64,000 nucleotides of DNA, from NCBI GenBank assembly GCA_030765455.1, contig JAVCCM010000067.1:30442-94441 (forward strand), in the 5' to 3' direction. The translations under genes were made by a program, and so were the position numbers. The notes under the pieces were generated by a model, which was not told the origin of the DNA, did no database searches, and was given only the letters and a program-made list of their open reading frames with translations. This DNA is from Candidatus Electryonea clarkiae (lineage in GTDB: Bacteria > Electryoneota > Electryoneia > Electryoneales > Electryoneaceae). Below, piece after piece: positions 1 through 7,813 of the stretch. Position 1 is the first letter of the stretch, and the number at the start of each line of letters is the position of its first letter.

Positions 1-711
1 TCCGCCGTAATCTTCCTCAAATATTTGTCCATATATTGAAGAATAATCGCCTAAATTTTCCCAATAAGATATTAAACTGGCTTCATATTGCATACCTAAT
101 ACATCATAATCTTGATCATTGTCAACATCTACAATGTGCAGGAGTGATCCACCACTACCTAATCCGAATTCATGACTTTCAAAGTTTCCATCTCCATCAT
201 TTTCCCATACGATTAGGTAGCTATCAACGTTATAGAGACGATGCCACGTAAGAATATCATTATCTCCATCTTCGTCAAAATCAATTATCGCAGTTTCCGG
301 ACGTTGAAACTCGTAAGCGTGTCCATGATAGAGGTCATGTTCTTCGAAATTCTGATCACCATCATTTTCAAACCATCTGAAATCCGGTCTGTTGTGATGT
401 GCCGTAGCCAGATAAAAATCTCCATCAGAATCTAAATCGCCAATGGCGATGGATTGACACCAATAGTCCTCATAGATAACATTAACGGTAAATTCTTGTT
501 CTCCATCATTCTCGAACCAGAATATGCCTCTTCCAGCACTTATGATATCCATATCACCATCTTCATCGAGATCGAATAAAATAACATCGTAGGTCACAGT
601 ATCTTCCATAATTACATGCTCAGTAAACTCAATCTGGGCATAACTGTAATTCGTGAAGATGATGAAGTAAAACAGCAGAAGAGAAAATGCTTTAGTGTAG
701 TTGCTTAGCAT
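1..711 (-). CDS. Secreted FG-GAP/VCBS repeat protein, C-terminus outside window
   Basis: The reverse strand is open from an ATG at 711 to the window edge (237 codons, no stop), so the protein is truncated at its C-terminus by the window. A GGAGG site lies about nine bases upstream of the ATG. The N-terminus is a signal peptide (hydrophobic stretch LLLFYFIIF, then SYAQ). The rest is a series of roughly 45-60 residue units with Asp/Gly-rich loops such as DLDEDGDMDI, DLDSDGD and DVDNDQDYD, alternating with WFENDG or WENDGDGNF. This is the FG-GAP/VCBS calcium-binding beta-propeller repeat pattern known from secreted bacterial proteins. A secreted or surface location is inferred from the signal peptide. 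A C-terminal sorting domain like those of two other proteins here would be expected but lies off the window. No enzymatic function can be assigned. Confidence 0.85.
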   Translation of the reverse strand, partial: MLSNYTKAFSLLLFYFIIFTNYSYAQIEFTEHVIMEDTVTYDVILFDLDEDGDMDIISAGRGIFWFENDGEQEFTVNVIYEDYWCQSIAIGDLDSDGDFYLATAHHNRPDFRWFENDGDQNFEEHDLYHGHAYEFQRPETAIIDFDEDGDNDILTWHRLYNVDSYLIVWENDGDGNFESHEFGLGSGGSLLHIVDVDNDQDYDVLGMQYEASLISYWENLGDYSSIYGQIFEEDYGG

Positions 712-813
712 ATGTAGAACCTCCAATCTTTATCATGATCGTTTAGTATCAACAAACTCATCTGTAATTATATTCGTAAATAGTAACGGGTGACAGGTAC
801 CCCGACGGGTGAT

Positions 814-831
814 CCGACTGCTTGCTGTCGG
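814..831. repeat. Short hairpin, variable-stem family copy 1
   Basis: CCGAC and GTCGG are separated by an 8-base loop (TGCTTGCT). It is preceded by GGGTG and followed by GGGTT. Related copies with different stem sequences lie at 962-983, 62810-62829 and 63302-63323. There is no T-tract, so it is not a classical terminator. Confidence 0.5.
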
Positions 832-961
832 GTTACTTTCCGATGATGCAAAACTTTCAAGTACAATAATATAATATTAACTATGCAGTGACATTATAAT
901 CAAGTGAAACTCACAAAGCTGTGTCATTCATTTTTGAAAATCAGTGAACTCAGGCGGGTGG

Positions 962-983
962 CTTGGGCTACTTGTTGTCCAAG
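962..983. repeat. Short hairpin, variable-stem family copy 2
   Basis: A 7-bp stem (CTTGGGC with GTCCAAG, one G-T pair) surrounds the loop TACTTGTT. The same eight-base loop, the same stem length and the same preceding GTGGCT context occur at 63302-63323 with a different stem (CTCGGCT with AGCCGAG), so the stem varies while pairing is kept. Confidence 0.55.
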
Positions 984-1303
984 TATCTTATGATCAATCT
1001 GAAACTTCGTGAAACTCGGCTAATCCTCCCCATCATATAAGCAATTAAGCCGACCATCCGTACTATTTTGGTGACTTATAGTTGTTTTCAGATTTCTTTC
1101 CTCCAGTACTATACATCATAACCGGATTCAAGAAACCAGGAGCACTATTACTCCGATTATCCAGAATAAATTCCTTTTTGATTACTCTGTATATCTAGTA
1201 ATCGTTATTATCAAATTAATGGAATCGTATGAGTTCGAGCAGATGGAAACATAATCCACAGTACATGGTATAAATGATTCATATCAACTTTTAAGAGAAG
1301 CAT

Positions 1304-4300
1304 ATGTCTATCTCTAAAGATCAAGATAAAATTACAAAGCAAAAGCTGCGGGAATTACTCAGCCAGAGAATCATTGTGACTGACGGCGCTATTGGTACCG
1401 GGCTGGAAGTTCTCCAACCGACCGACGAAGATTTCGGCGGGGAAAGATTTGTCGGCTGCAATGAAACTTTGAATTTATATGCTCCACATATAGTAGATCA
1501 GTTACATAAATCCTATATCGAAGCTGGCGCGGATATTATTGAGACTAATAGTTTCAATGGTTCCCCAATTGTTATGGAGGAATATGGTATTGCTGATCAA
1601 GCGCGGGAAATTGCTAAAAAATCAGCAGAACTGGCTAATATCGCAATTGAACGTTATGCAGGGGATCGGAAAGTTTTTGTCGCAGGATCAATGGGTCCCG
1701 GTACTAAATCCATATCAGTAACAGGAGGGGTAACATTCGATGAGATTTTTGAATGTTACAAGGAATATGCTTCCGGATTATTAGAGGGCGGCTCCGACCT
1801 TCTCGTCCTTGAAACCGTGCAGGATACCCTGAACCTGAAAGCAGCTATTTTCGGTATCCGGGCGGCACAGCGTGAACTCGACAGGGATGCTCCCCTTATG
1901 GTTTCGGTGACTGTTGAATTAGGCGGCACCATGTTAGCCGGACAGAATATCGAAGCATTATATCATTCGCTTTCAGGATTCGACCTATTCTCCCTCGGAT
2001 TGAATTGTGCCACAGGACCTGTCTTGATGACAGATCATCTGCGCACTCTTTCATCTTTATCGAAATTCCCCGTCTCAATCTGGCCAAATGCCGGTTTACC
2101 TGACGAAGACGGCAAATACAGTGAGGGACCTGAAGATTTTCGCGAAGTGATCGGAAGATTTGCCCGAAATGGATTCTTGAATATTGCAGGCGGTTGCTGT
2201 GGCACCACACCTGACCATATTCGAGTAATAAGGGAAACAATTGATGGATTAAAACCTAGGAGCATTCCAGTTAAAGGTAATTTCCCTGCCCTGTCCGGCA
2301 ATGAGGCGATGGTTGTGGAAGAGGACAATCGACCTGTATTTGTGGGCGAACGCACCAATACCATAGGGAGCAGGAAATTTAAACGACTGATCAGCGAGGA
2401 AAAATGGGATGAAGCTGCCGAGGTTGGTGGCAGCCAGGTACGCAAAGGCGCTATGGTGCTTGATCTGTGTGCTGCCGATCCGGACAGGGAAGAGGTTGAT
2501 GACTTTGTAAATGTTCTGAAACCATTACTTCGCAAGGTGAGAGTACCACTTTTCTTAGACACTACCGATCCTGAAGTAGTGAAAGCAGCTCTCAAAAGCA
2601 TTGGTGGCAAACCAGCAATCAATTCTGTCAACCTGGAAGATGGAGGCGAAAGGCTCCGTGAAATTGCCGGGCTGGCAAAAGAGTATGGAGCTTCGCTTAT
2701 CTGCGGTTTGATTGATGATGATCCGGATGCTGGAATGGCAGTCACAGTTGAAAGAAAGCTGGAAGTTGCGGGAAATATATATAGAATCCTTAAGGATGAA
2801 TTTAATATCCCCGATCAGGATATAATTTTTGACCCCCTTGTTTTTCCAGCCGGCACCGGGGATCCGAACTATCTTGGTTCTGCAAAGCATACTATCGAGG
2901 GAACAAGGAAAATCAAAGAGGTATTTCCTGATTGCCTGACTGTTCTTGGAATTTCTAACGTTTCCTTTGGGCTGCCGGTAGCGGGGCGTGAGGCAATAAA
3001 TTCTGTCTTTCTCTACCTTTGTACCAGGGCAGGGCTCGATATGGCAATTGTTAATACCCAACGGCTTAAAAGGTATCCGAGTTTATCCGAGGAAGAAATA
3101 AAACTGGCTGAAGATGTACTTTTTAATGGCGATTCATCCTCATTAACTTCCTTGACCGACCATTTTCGCGGCGTAAAAGTCTCAAGTGGCGAGGATGAAT
3201 GGGCAGAACTCTCAATTGAAGAAAGAGTCGCGCGTGCTGTGATTGAGGCTCGTCACACTGGATTAATCGACAATCTTGATAGTCTCCTGATAGACAACAA
3301 TCCGTTAAGTATTATCAACGGACCATTGATGAAAGGTATGGATGAGGTAGGGAAGCTTTTCGGAGAGAATAAATTAATCGTTGCTGAAGTCCTCGAATCG
3401 GCAGAAGTGATGAAAGCGGCAGTTGACCATTTGCAGAAATTTTTCCCGCCAGGCACTGAGCAGCAAGCCAAGGGAAAAATGGTACTGGCGACTGTTAAAG
3501 GCGATGTCCATGATATAGGCAAAAACCTTGTAGATATGATTATGTCGAATAATGGGTTCGATATAATAAATCTGGGTATTAAAGTTCCTCCTGAAACAAT
3601 TATCGACGCTGTACATGAACACAATCCCGACATGATCGGTCTTTCCGGATTATTGGTTAGAAGCGCACAACAGATGGTTCACACTGCCACAGATCTTTCT
3701 GCTGCGGGGATAGACCTTCCTCTCATGGTCGGTGGCGCAGCTTTGACACGAAAGTTTGCCCTGACTCGTATTGCGCCAGCGTACAATGGAACTGTGTTCT
3801 ACGCTTCTGAAGCTATGGATGGTTTATCTCTTGGTAACAAGCTGGTTGATGAGGAGAAGCGAGGTCCATTGATTGATGAATGGAGCAAACGCAGCGCGGA
3901 ACTAAGAGATAAAGATGATGCACCCAAACCTGCCGCTACCAAACCAATGCTGGATGTCTCAGATTTTGGATGGATTGAAACAGCAGTACCTGAACCGCCT
4001 GACCTGGATCAGCATATTCTGGATACAATGCCTGCTGAGGCGCTCTTTGACATGATAAATCCGGTCATGCTTTACAGCAAACATCTCGGGGTGAAGAAAT
4101 ACAATAAACGTTCCAAAGATCCGAACGACACGAAACTGTTAAAATTACAGAACCAGGTCAGGGAAGTATTTGAACAAGGACTAAAGGAAAGGATATTTGA
4201 ACCAAAAGCCATTTATCGATGGTTCCAGGCATCTCCAGAAACAGACAAAATTGTTATCGAAGATCCGGAAAACAGGGAAGTATTCAGATTTAACTTCCCG

Positions 4301-4771
4301 CGACAAAAAACCGGGAAAGGATCATGCGCCACTGACTGGGTAAGACCGCCCGAAAAAGGCGGGGATCATTTATGCCTGTTCGTGACAACTGCCGGACAGA
4401 ATATTATTCAGCGTTCTTCAGAATTGAGAGATGAGGGAAAACTACTCGCTTCACATATTCTCCAGGCGATTGCCATTGAGCTTGCAGAAGCTTCAGCGGA
4501 ATGGCTTCATGTAGAATTGCGGAAACTCTGGGGTATTCCCGATGATCTGACTCTTTCAACAAAAGATCTTTTTAATACCAAATACCACGGGATCAGGCTG
4601 TCTTTCGGATATCCCGCATGCCCCTTTATAGAAGATCAGGCAGGATTGTTCAAACTTATGAAACCGGAACAAATCGGCGTCTCATTGACCGAAGGATATA
4701 TGATGTACCCGGAATCCTCGGTTTCAGCCATAGTATTTCACCACCCGAAGGGTCAATATTACGTTGCATAA
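1304..4771 (+). CDS. metH: Cobalamin-dependent methionine synthase
   Basis: Transfers a methyl group from methyltetrahydrofolate to homocysteine through a cobalamin cofactor. The 1155 residues show the full MetH order. The homocysteine/zinc domain has Zn ligands C235 (GLNCA) and C298-C299 (GGCCGTTP). A pterin-binding domain follows at about 340-620 (opening FVGERTN). The B12 cap is at about 650-720. The B12 domain has the axial histidine H736 in GDVHDIGKNLV. The C-terminal reactivation domain carries the RLSFGYPACP motif around 1098-1107. Length is slightly below the roughly 1227 residues of the E. coli enzyme. A purine-rich AAGAGAAG precedes the ATG at 1304. It is a single gene, convergent with hflX. 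No B12 riboswitch was recognised upstream. The presence of the reactivation domain indicates AdoMet- and flavodoxin-type reactivation of oxidised cobalamin. Confidence 0.97.
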   Translation: MSISKDQDKITKQKLRELLSQRIIVTDGAIGTGLEVLQPTDEDFGGERFVGCNETLNLYAPHIVDQLHKSYIEAGADIIETNSFNGSPIVMEEYGIADQAREIAKKSAELANIAIERYAGDRKVFVAGSMGPGTKSISVTGGVTFDEIFECYKEYASGLLEGGSDLLVLETVQDTLNLKAAIFGIRAAQRELDRDAPLMVSVTVELGGTMLAGQNIEALYHSLSGFDLFSLGLNCATGPVLMTDHLRTLSSLSKFPVSIWPNAGLPDEDGKYSEGPEDFREVIGRFARNGFLNIAGGCCGTTPDHIRVIRETIDGLKPRSIPVKGNFPALSGNEAMVVEEDNRPVFVGERTNTIGSRKFKRLISEEKWDEAAEVGGSQVRKGAMVLDLCAADPDREEVDDFVNVLKPLLRKVRVPLFLDTTDPEVVKAALKSIGGKPAINSVNLEDGGERLREIAGLAKEYGASLICGLIDDDPDAGMAVTVERKLEVAGNIYRILKDEFNIPDQDIIFDPLVFPAGTGDPNYLGSAKHTIEGTRKIKEVFPDCLTVLGISNVSFGLPVAGREAINSVFLYLCTRAGLDMAIVNTQRLKRYPSLSEEEIKLAEDVLFNGDSSSLTSLTDHFRGVKVSSGEDEWAELSIEERVARAVIEARHTGLIDNLDSLLIDNNPLSIINGPLMKGMDEVGKLFGENKLIVAEVLESAEVMKAAVDHLQKFFPPGTEQQAKGKMVLATVKGDVHDIGKNLVDMIMSNNGFDIINLGIKVPPETIIDAVHEHNPDMIGLSGLLVRSAQQMVHTATDLSAAGIDLPLMVGGAALTRKFALTRIAPAYNGTVFYASEAMDGLSLGNKLVDEEKRGPLIDEWSKRSAELRDKDDAPKPAATKPMLDVSDFGWIETAVPEPPDLDQHILDTMPAEALFDMINPVMLYSKHLGVKKYNKRSKDPNDTKLLKLQNQVREVFEQGLKERIFEPKAIYRWFQASPETDKIVIEDPENREVFRFNFPRQKTGKGSCATDWVRPPEKGGDHLCLFVTTAGQNIIQRSSELRDEGKLLASHILQAIAIELAEASAEWLHVELRKLWGIPDDLTLSTKDLFNTKYHGIRLSFGYPACPFIEDQAGLFKLMKPEQIGVSLTEGYMMYPESSVSAIVFHHPKGQYYVA

Positions 4772-4790
4772 GGAAGTCAAGGGATTATGC

Positions 4791-4833
4791 TTTTCTTTGC
4801 GTTCTTTGCTCCCTTAGCGTCTTTGCGTGAGAA
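4791..4833. repeat. CTTTGCG/CACAAAG interspersed repeat, half copy
   Basis: Contains CTTTGCG, TTCTTTGC, TTAGCG and CTTTGCGTGAGAAA, matching the right half of the longer inverted repeats at 13156-13250, 26306-26400 and 62291-62388. It fills the gap between convergent metH and hflX. Its role is unknown. Confidence 0.6.
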
Positions 4834-4844
4834 AGAAAGTCAAG

Positions 4845-6158
4845 TCAACCGATTATCTCTTCTTTCCTTAATCCCTTATTATACATTACCGACTTGATCA
4901 GCTTATCCGGTCCGGTCAGTACTACTCTTATTGAACCATCTTCCCACTCTTTTCTCGTAATGCTGATTTGATCACTCAGATTATCAAGCATATTAAGTCT
5001 TGCAGGGGAAAGGACAAGCTCTAAACGTTTGCTGCCCTGGTATAGTAGCCGCTCCATCTTTTCGCACAATTCCCATATCCGTATTCCTTTCTTCGCTGAT
5101 ACGATCAGGGCTTCGGGATATTTCTCCTGCGTTCTCTTCAATACGGCAGAGCTTGTTACTGCATCCGCCTTGTTGAACACAAGTAGAAGGGGCTTATGAT
5201 CAAGCTCAAGATCTTCGAGGACTTTATCCGTTTGCAGCATCTGTGCTTCAACCTGGGGATGCGAGATATCGGAAACATGTATGATCAGGTCAGCTTCCCC
5301 GGTTTCTTCAAGCGTAGATCGAAAAGACGCTACAAGATGATGAGGCAGTTTTCGGATGAATCCAACTGTATCGATTACAAGCATTGGTTTGTCGGGATTA
5401 TGAGCCACTCTTCGTACTTTGGAATCCAGGGTAGCGAAAAGCCTGTCTTCGACAAATGCATCCTCTTTCCCGGTCAAAGCATTAAGGAGGGATGATTTGC
5501 CCACATTTGTATAACCTACCAGGGCGGCGGTTGGTGTATCGTGTCTTTTCTTACGACGGGTGGATCTCTGGCGAGCGATAATTTTCAACTCTTTTTTCAA
5601 ATGAGTTATTTTCCTCTGCACCGCCCGGCGGTCAACTTCCAGTTGGGTTTCTCCGGGACCCCTGAAGCCGATCCCTCCCTGTTGACCTTTCAAATGGCTC
5701 CATTGGCGGGTAAGACGTGGGTAGTAATACTGGTTTTGTGCAAGCTCCACCTGGACTTTAGCTTCTTTTGAACGGGCGCGGGATGCAAAAATATCAAGGA
5801 TCAAACCACTGCGGTCCAGCACCTTTCCCGGGAGCTGGCTTTCAAGATTACGAACCTGAACCGGGGTGAGGTCATCATCGAAAATAACCAGTGCCGCTTT
5901 ATGACGTTTGCAAATGGAGGCGAGTTCGCTCACCTTGCCCGCGCCAATCATGGTCGCAGGATTCAGCTTCATTCGACGCTGAATCACTGTTTCGGCAACA
6001 TCAGCGCCAGCGGTATCGGCGAGTGAAGCCAGTTCCGCAAGGTGATCTTCAACTATCCAGGCTTTATCACCGGCTTTTATTACTGCCACGAGGACAGCGC
6101 TCTCCCGTTGATTTTCGCTGCCAGATGTATTCTTAACAGTATGAATCTTTAATGCCAT
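4845..6158 (-). CDS. hflX: GTPase HflX (ribosome-associated)
   Basis: A 437-residue Obg-like GTPase. HflX proteins bind the large ribosomal subunit and help split or rescue stalled ribosomes, especially under stress. The N-terminal HflX domain spans about 1-205, including the family signature GFRGPGETQLEVDRR at 164-178 and a basic coiled linker (KKELKIIARQRSTRRKKR). The G domain carries G1 GYTNVGKSS (215-223), G3 DTVG (263-266), G4 NKAD (329-332) and G5 SAKKG (354-358). The length matches the family. The ATG at 6158 lacks a strong Shine-Dalgarno site, but the N-terminus aligns with the expected family start. It is convergent with metH, with no neighbour close enough to form an operon. Confidence 0.97.
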   Translation of the reverse strand: MALKIHTVKNTSGSENQRESAVLVAVIKAGDKAWIVEDHLAELASLADTAGADVAETVIQRRMKLNPATMIGAGKVSELASICKRHKAALVIFDDDLTPVQVRNLESQLPGKVLDRSGLILDIFASRARSKEAKVQVELAQNQYYYPRLTRQWSHLKGQQGGIGFRGPGETQLEVDRRAVQRKITHLKKELKIIARQRSTRRKKRHDTPTAALVGYTNVGKSSLLNALTGKEDAFVEDRLFATLDSKVRRVAHNPDKPMLVIDTVGFIRKLPHHLVASFRSTLEETGEADLIIHVSDISHPQVEAQMLQTDKVLEDLELDHKPLLLVFNKADAVTSSAVLKRTQEKYPEALIVSAKKGIRIWELCEKMERLLYQGSKRLELVLSPARLNMLDNLSDQISITRKEWEDGSIRVVLTGPDKLIKSVMYNKGLRKEEIIG

Positions 6159-6688
6159 GTTTGTATTAATGTTGTAGCTTATTCAGAAAAGTATATTATC
6201 TCTCAGAAAGAAACTATGGTCAGGAGAGCACCCCGCCCTCCTGATCGTGAATATACTCCAAAGTGATTCACTGAACACTACAAACAAAAAATTAACTATA
6301 TACTTTGTCCCGAAGGGACTATTGAATTTAGCCCATACTTTCAAATATGGGTGCTGGTAAACCAAAAGATTAAGTCCTGTAAGGACGACCGAAATTTCAT
6401 AGATTTCCTGTAATTAAATCAGCCATCCCTATGGGACTGAACATTGGACTCATTAATAGTCCCACTTGAAAGCGTGGGCTAAGATCATGTCATCCTTACA
6501 GGATTAATATAAGCATATACAATAAAGGATAAGACAGGTTACGTTTCATCTCAAATGAGAGATATCCAAATATTAAGCTGAAATTGAAAGAAGCATTCCA
6601 TCTTAATTCTTCTTATTTGTTTTGTTTTCAGGTTCGCTCTAACTTATCTTGCGGTTTATCTTGAGAATCTGATTTATATTATATACTT
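6159..6688. other. Intergenic region with palindromic repeat cluster
   Basis: This is a 530-base gap between divergent hflX and the aspartate kinase gene. The central part is a cluster of short palindromes (6307-6504, listed separately). I see no supported gene in it: short open frames here run straight through the palindromes. Confidence 0.6.
6307..6504. repeat. REP-like cluster of short palindromes
   Basis: Five hairpins are visible: GTCCCgaaGGGAC (6307-6319), CCCATA with TATGGG (6332-6351), GTCCTgtaAGGAC (6374-6386), CCCAC with GTGGG (6461-6478), and ATCCttacaGGAT (6492-6504). A recurring two-hairpin module, a tight GTCC..GGAC stem followed by a CCCA..TGGG stem around CTTTCAA, occurs first in one orientation. 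It recurs inverted downstream, where CCCAC-TTGAAAG-CGTGGG precedes ATCC-TTACA-GGAT. That arrangement resembles REP/BIME elements mobilised by TnpA-REP (RAYT) transposases. No such transposase is in the window. Confidence 0.65.
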
Positions 6689-7813
6689 ATGGCGCGAGTA
6701 GTTCGAAAATATGGCGGCAGCAGTCTAAAAAATGCCGACGAGATAAAACATATTGCTTCCCGGCTTGCCGACATGCGTTGGCAGGGTGATGATGTAGTTG
6801 TTGTCGTTTCAGCAATGGCTTCTACTACCGATGATTTGATGAAAATGGCGTATTCGCTTCACTCCGATCCATCACGACGTGAAATGGATATGTTGCTTTC
6901 CGTTGGTGAACGTGTAAGTTGTTCTCTTCTTGCCCTGGCAATTGAAGCTGAAGGCGTGGGTGCGGTTAGTTATACCGGCAGCCAGGTAGGAATTATCACT
7001 GACACGAGGCATGGCGAAGCGAGGATAGTTGATATACGTCCCGACCGGTTACTGGAATCAATCGAAAAAGGACTGATTGCCGTGATCGCCGGTTTTCAGG
7101 GAGTTTCGACAGATAAGGAAATTACCACTCTGGGGCGAGGTGGCAGCGATGCTACTGCTGTCGCGCTTGCAGCATCAATAAATGCAGACAGATGCGAATT
7201 AATGAAAGATATCGATGGTCTTTTCACTGCTGATCCCAATAAAGTTGAAGATGCAAGAATTATAGATAGATTAGATTTTGACAGTGCTCTGCGATTAGCG
7301 GGAAGCGGCGCGACGGCATTACAGTTCGAAGCTGCGAGGATCGCTCGTGATCACAAAGTTGACATTGGAATCGGTAACGCAAAGCAAGATAAAATCGGAA
7401 CGATAATTACTGAAGCTCCGTTTGATTGTGGAGATGTTATAGGCATTATCCGTAGGGATGAATTAGTTCGTAAGCAAGGTTGCGGAATGGCAGAAAATCA
7501 CGACAATTGCATTCAATTTGTTGAGAACCATGGTCAATGGGTGACCTGGCGCACGGCAAATACAGGAGAAGAAGCGCCATATTCGGGAATCACAATTATA
7601 ACTGCCGGTCGTCCTGTTTCTGGGCTCCACGAGGCAGTCAACAGTAGGTTTACCGATGCAAGCATAATTACTTTTGGCACAATGGATCGCCCCGGTGAGT
7701 ATTGGGTATGTTTAAAAACGGAGCAGGCAGACGAAGCGGTCAGATTAGTGCATGATTTATGTGTGGAAATGAGGTGGATGCGTAAGAACGGACGGAGTAC
7801 CGGAATATGCTGA
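6689..7813 (+). CDS. Aspartate kinase family protein
   Basis: Aspartate kinase phosphorylates L-aspartate, the entry step to lysine, threonine, methionine and diaminopimelate synthesis. Visible motifs are the N-terminal KYGGSS at 7-12 (usually KFGGTS), VVVVSAM at 36-42, SVGERVS at 71-77, GRGGSDATAVALA at 149-161 and DIDGLFTADPN at 174-184. The kinase domain fills about 1-240. The remaining roughly 130 residues resemble a regulatory ACT region but are divergent and short: the protein has 374 residues against about 400-450 for common lysC products. Allosteric control may therefore be weak or altered (inference). Its stop overlaps the start of the next gene in ATGCTGA, which suggests translational coupling to the SpoIID-like gene. 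The pairing fits a link between diaminopimelate supply and cell-wall work, but this is inference only. Confidence 0.85.
   Translation: MARVVRKYGGSSLKNADEIKHIASRLADMRWQGDDVVVVVSAMASTTDDLMKMAYSLHSDPSRREMDMLLSVGERVSCSLLALAIEAEGVGAVSYTGSQVGIITDTRHGEARIVDIRPDRLLESIEKGLIAVIAGFQGVSTDKEITTLGRGGSDATAVALAASINADRCELMKDIDGLFTADPNKVEDARIIDRLDFDSALRLAGSGATALQFEAARIARDHKVDIGIGNAKQDKIGTIITEAPFDCGDVIGIIRRDELVRKQGCGMAENHDNCIQFVENHGQWVTWRTANTGEEAPYSGITIITAGRPVSGLHEAVNSRFTDASIITFGTMDRPGEYWVCLKTEQADEAVRLVHDLCVEMRWMRKNGRSTGIC

Larger units (their letters stand above)
712..1303. other. Intergenic region between divergent genes
   Basis: This is about 590 bases between the divergent FG-GAP gene and metH. It holds two short hairpins of an intergenic repeat family (814-831 and 962-983, listed separately) and otherwise AT-rich sequence. 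I looked for a cobalamin riboswitch ahead of metH and saw no convincing B12-box or arranged stems. No promoter could be assigned with confidence. Confidence 0.5.

Noticed and set aside
36..435. Two plus-strand open frames of 64-71 residues
   Set aside because: They are antisense shadows of the minus-strand FG-GAP gene, whose Asp/Gly repeat pattern and signal peptide are clear.
712..1303. Cobalamin riboswitch ahead of metH
   Set aside because: I searched by eye for a B12-box-like core and associated stems and saw none. The GC-rich bits belong to small hairpin repeats.
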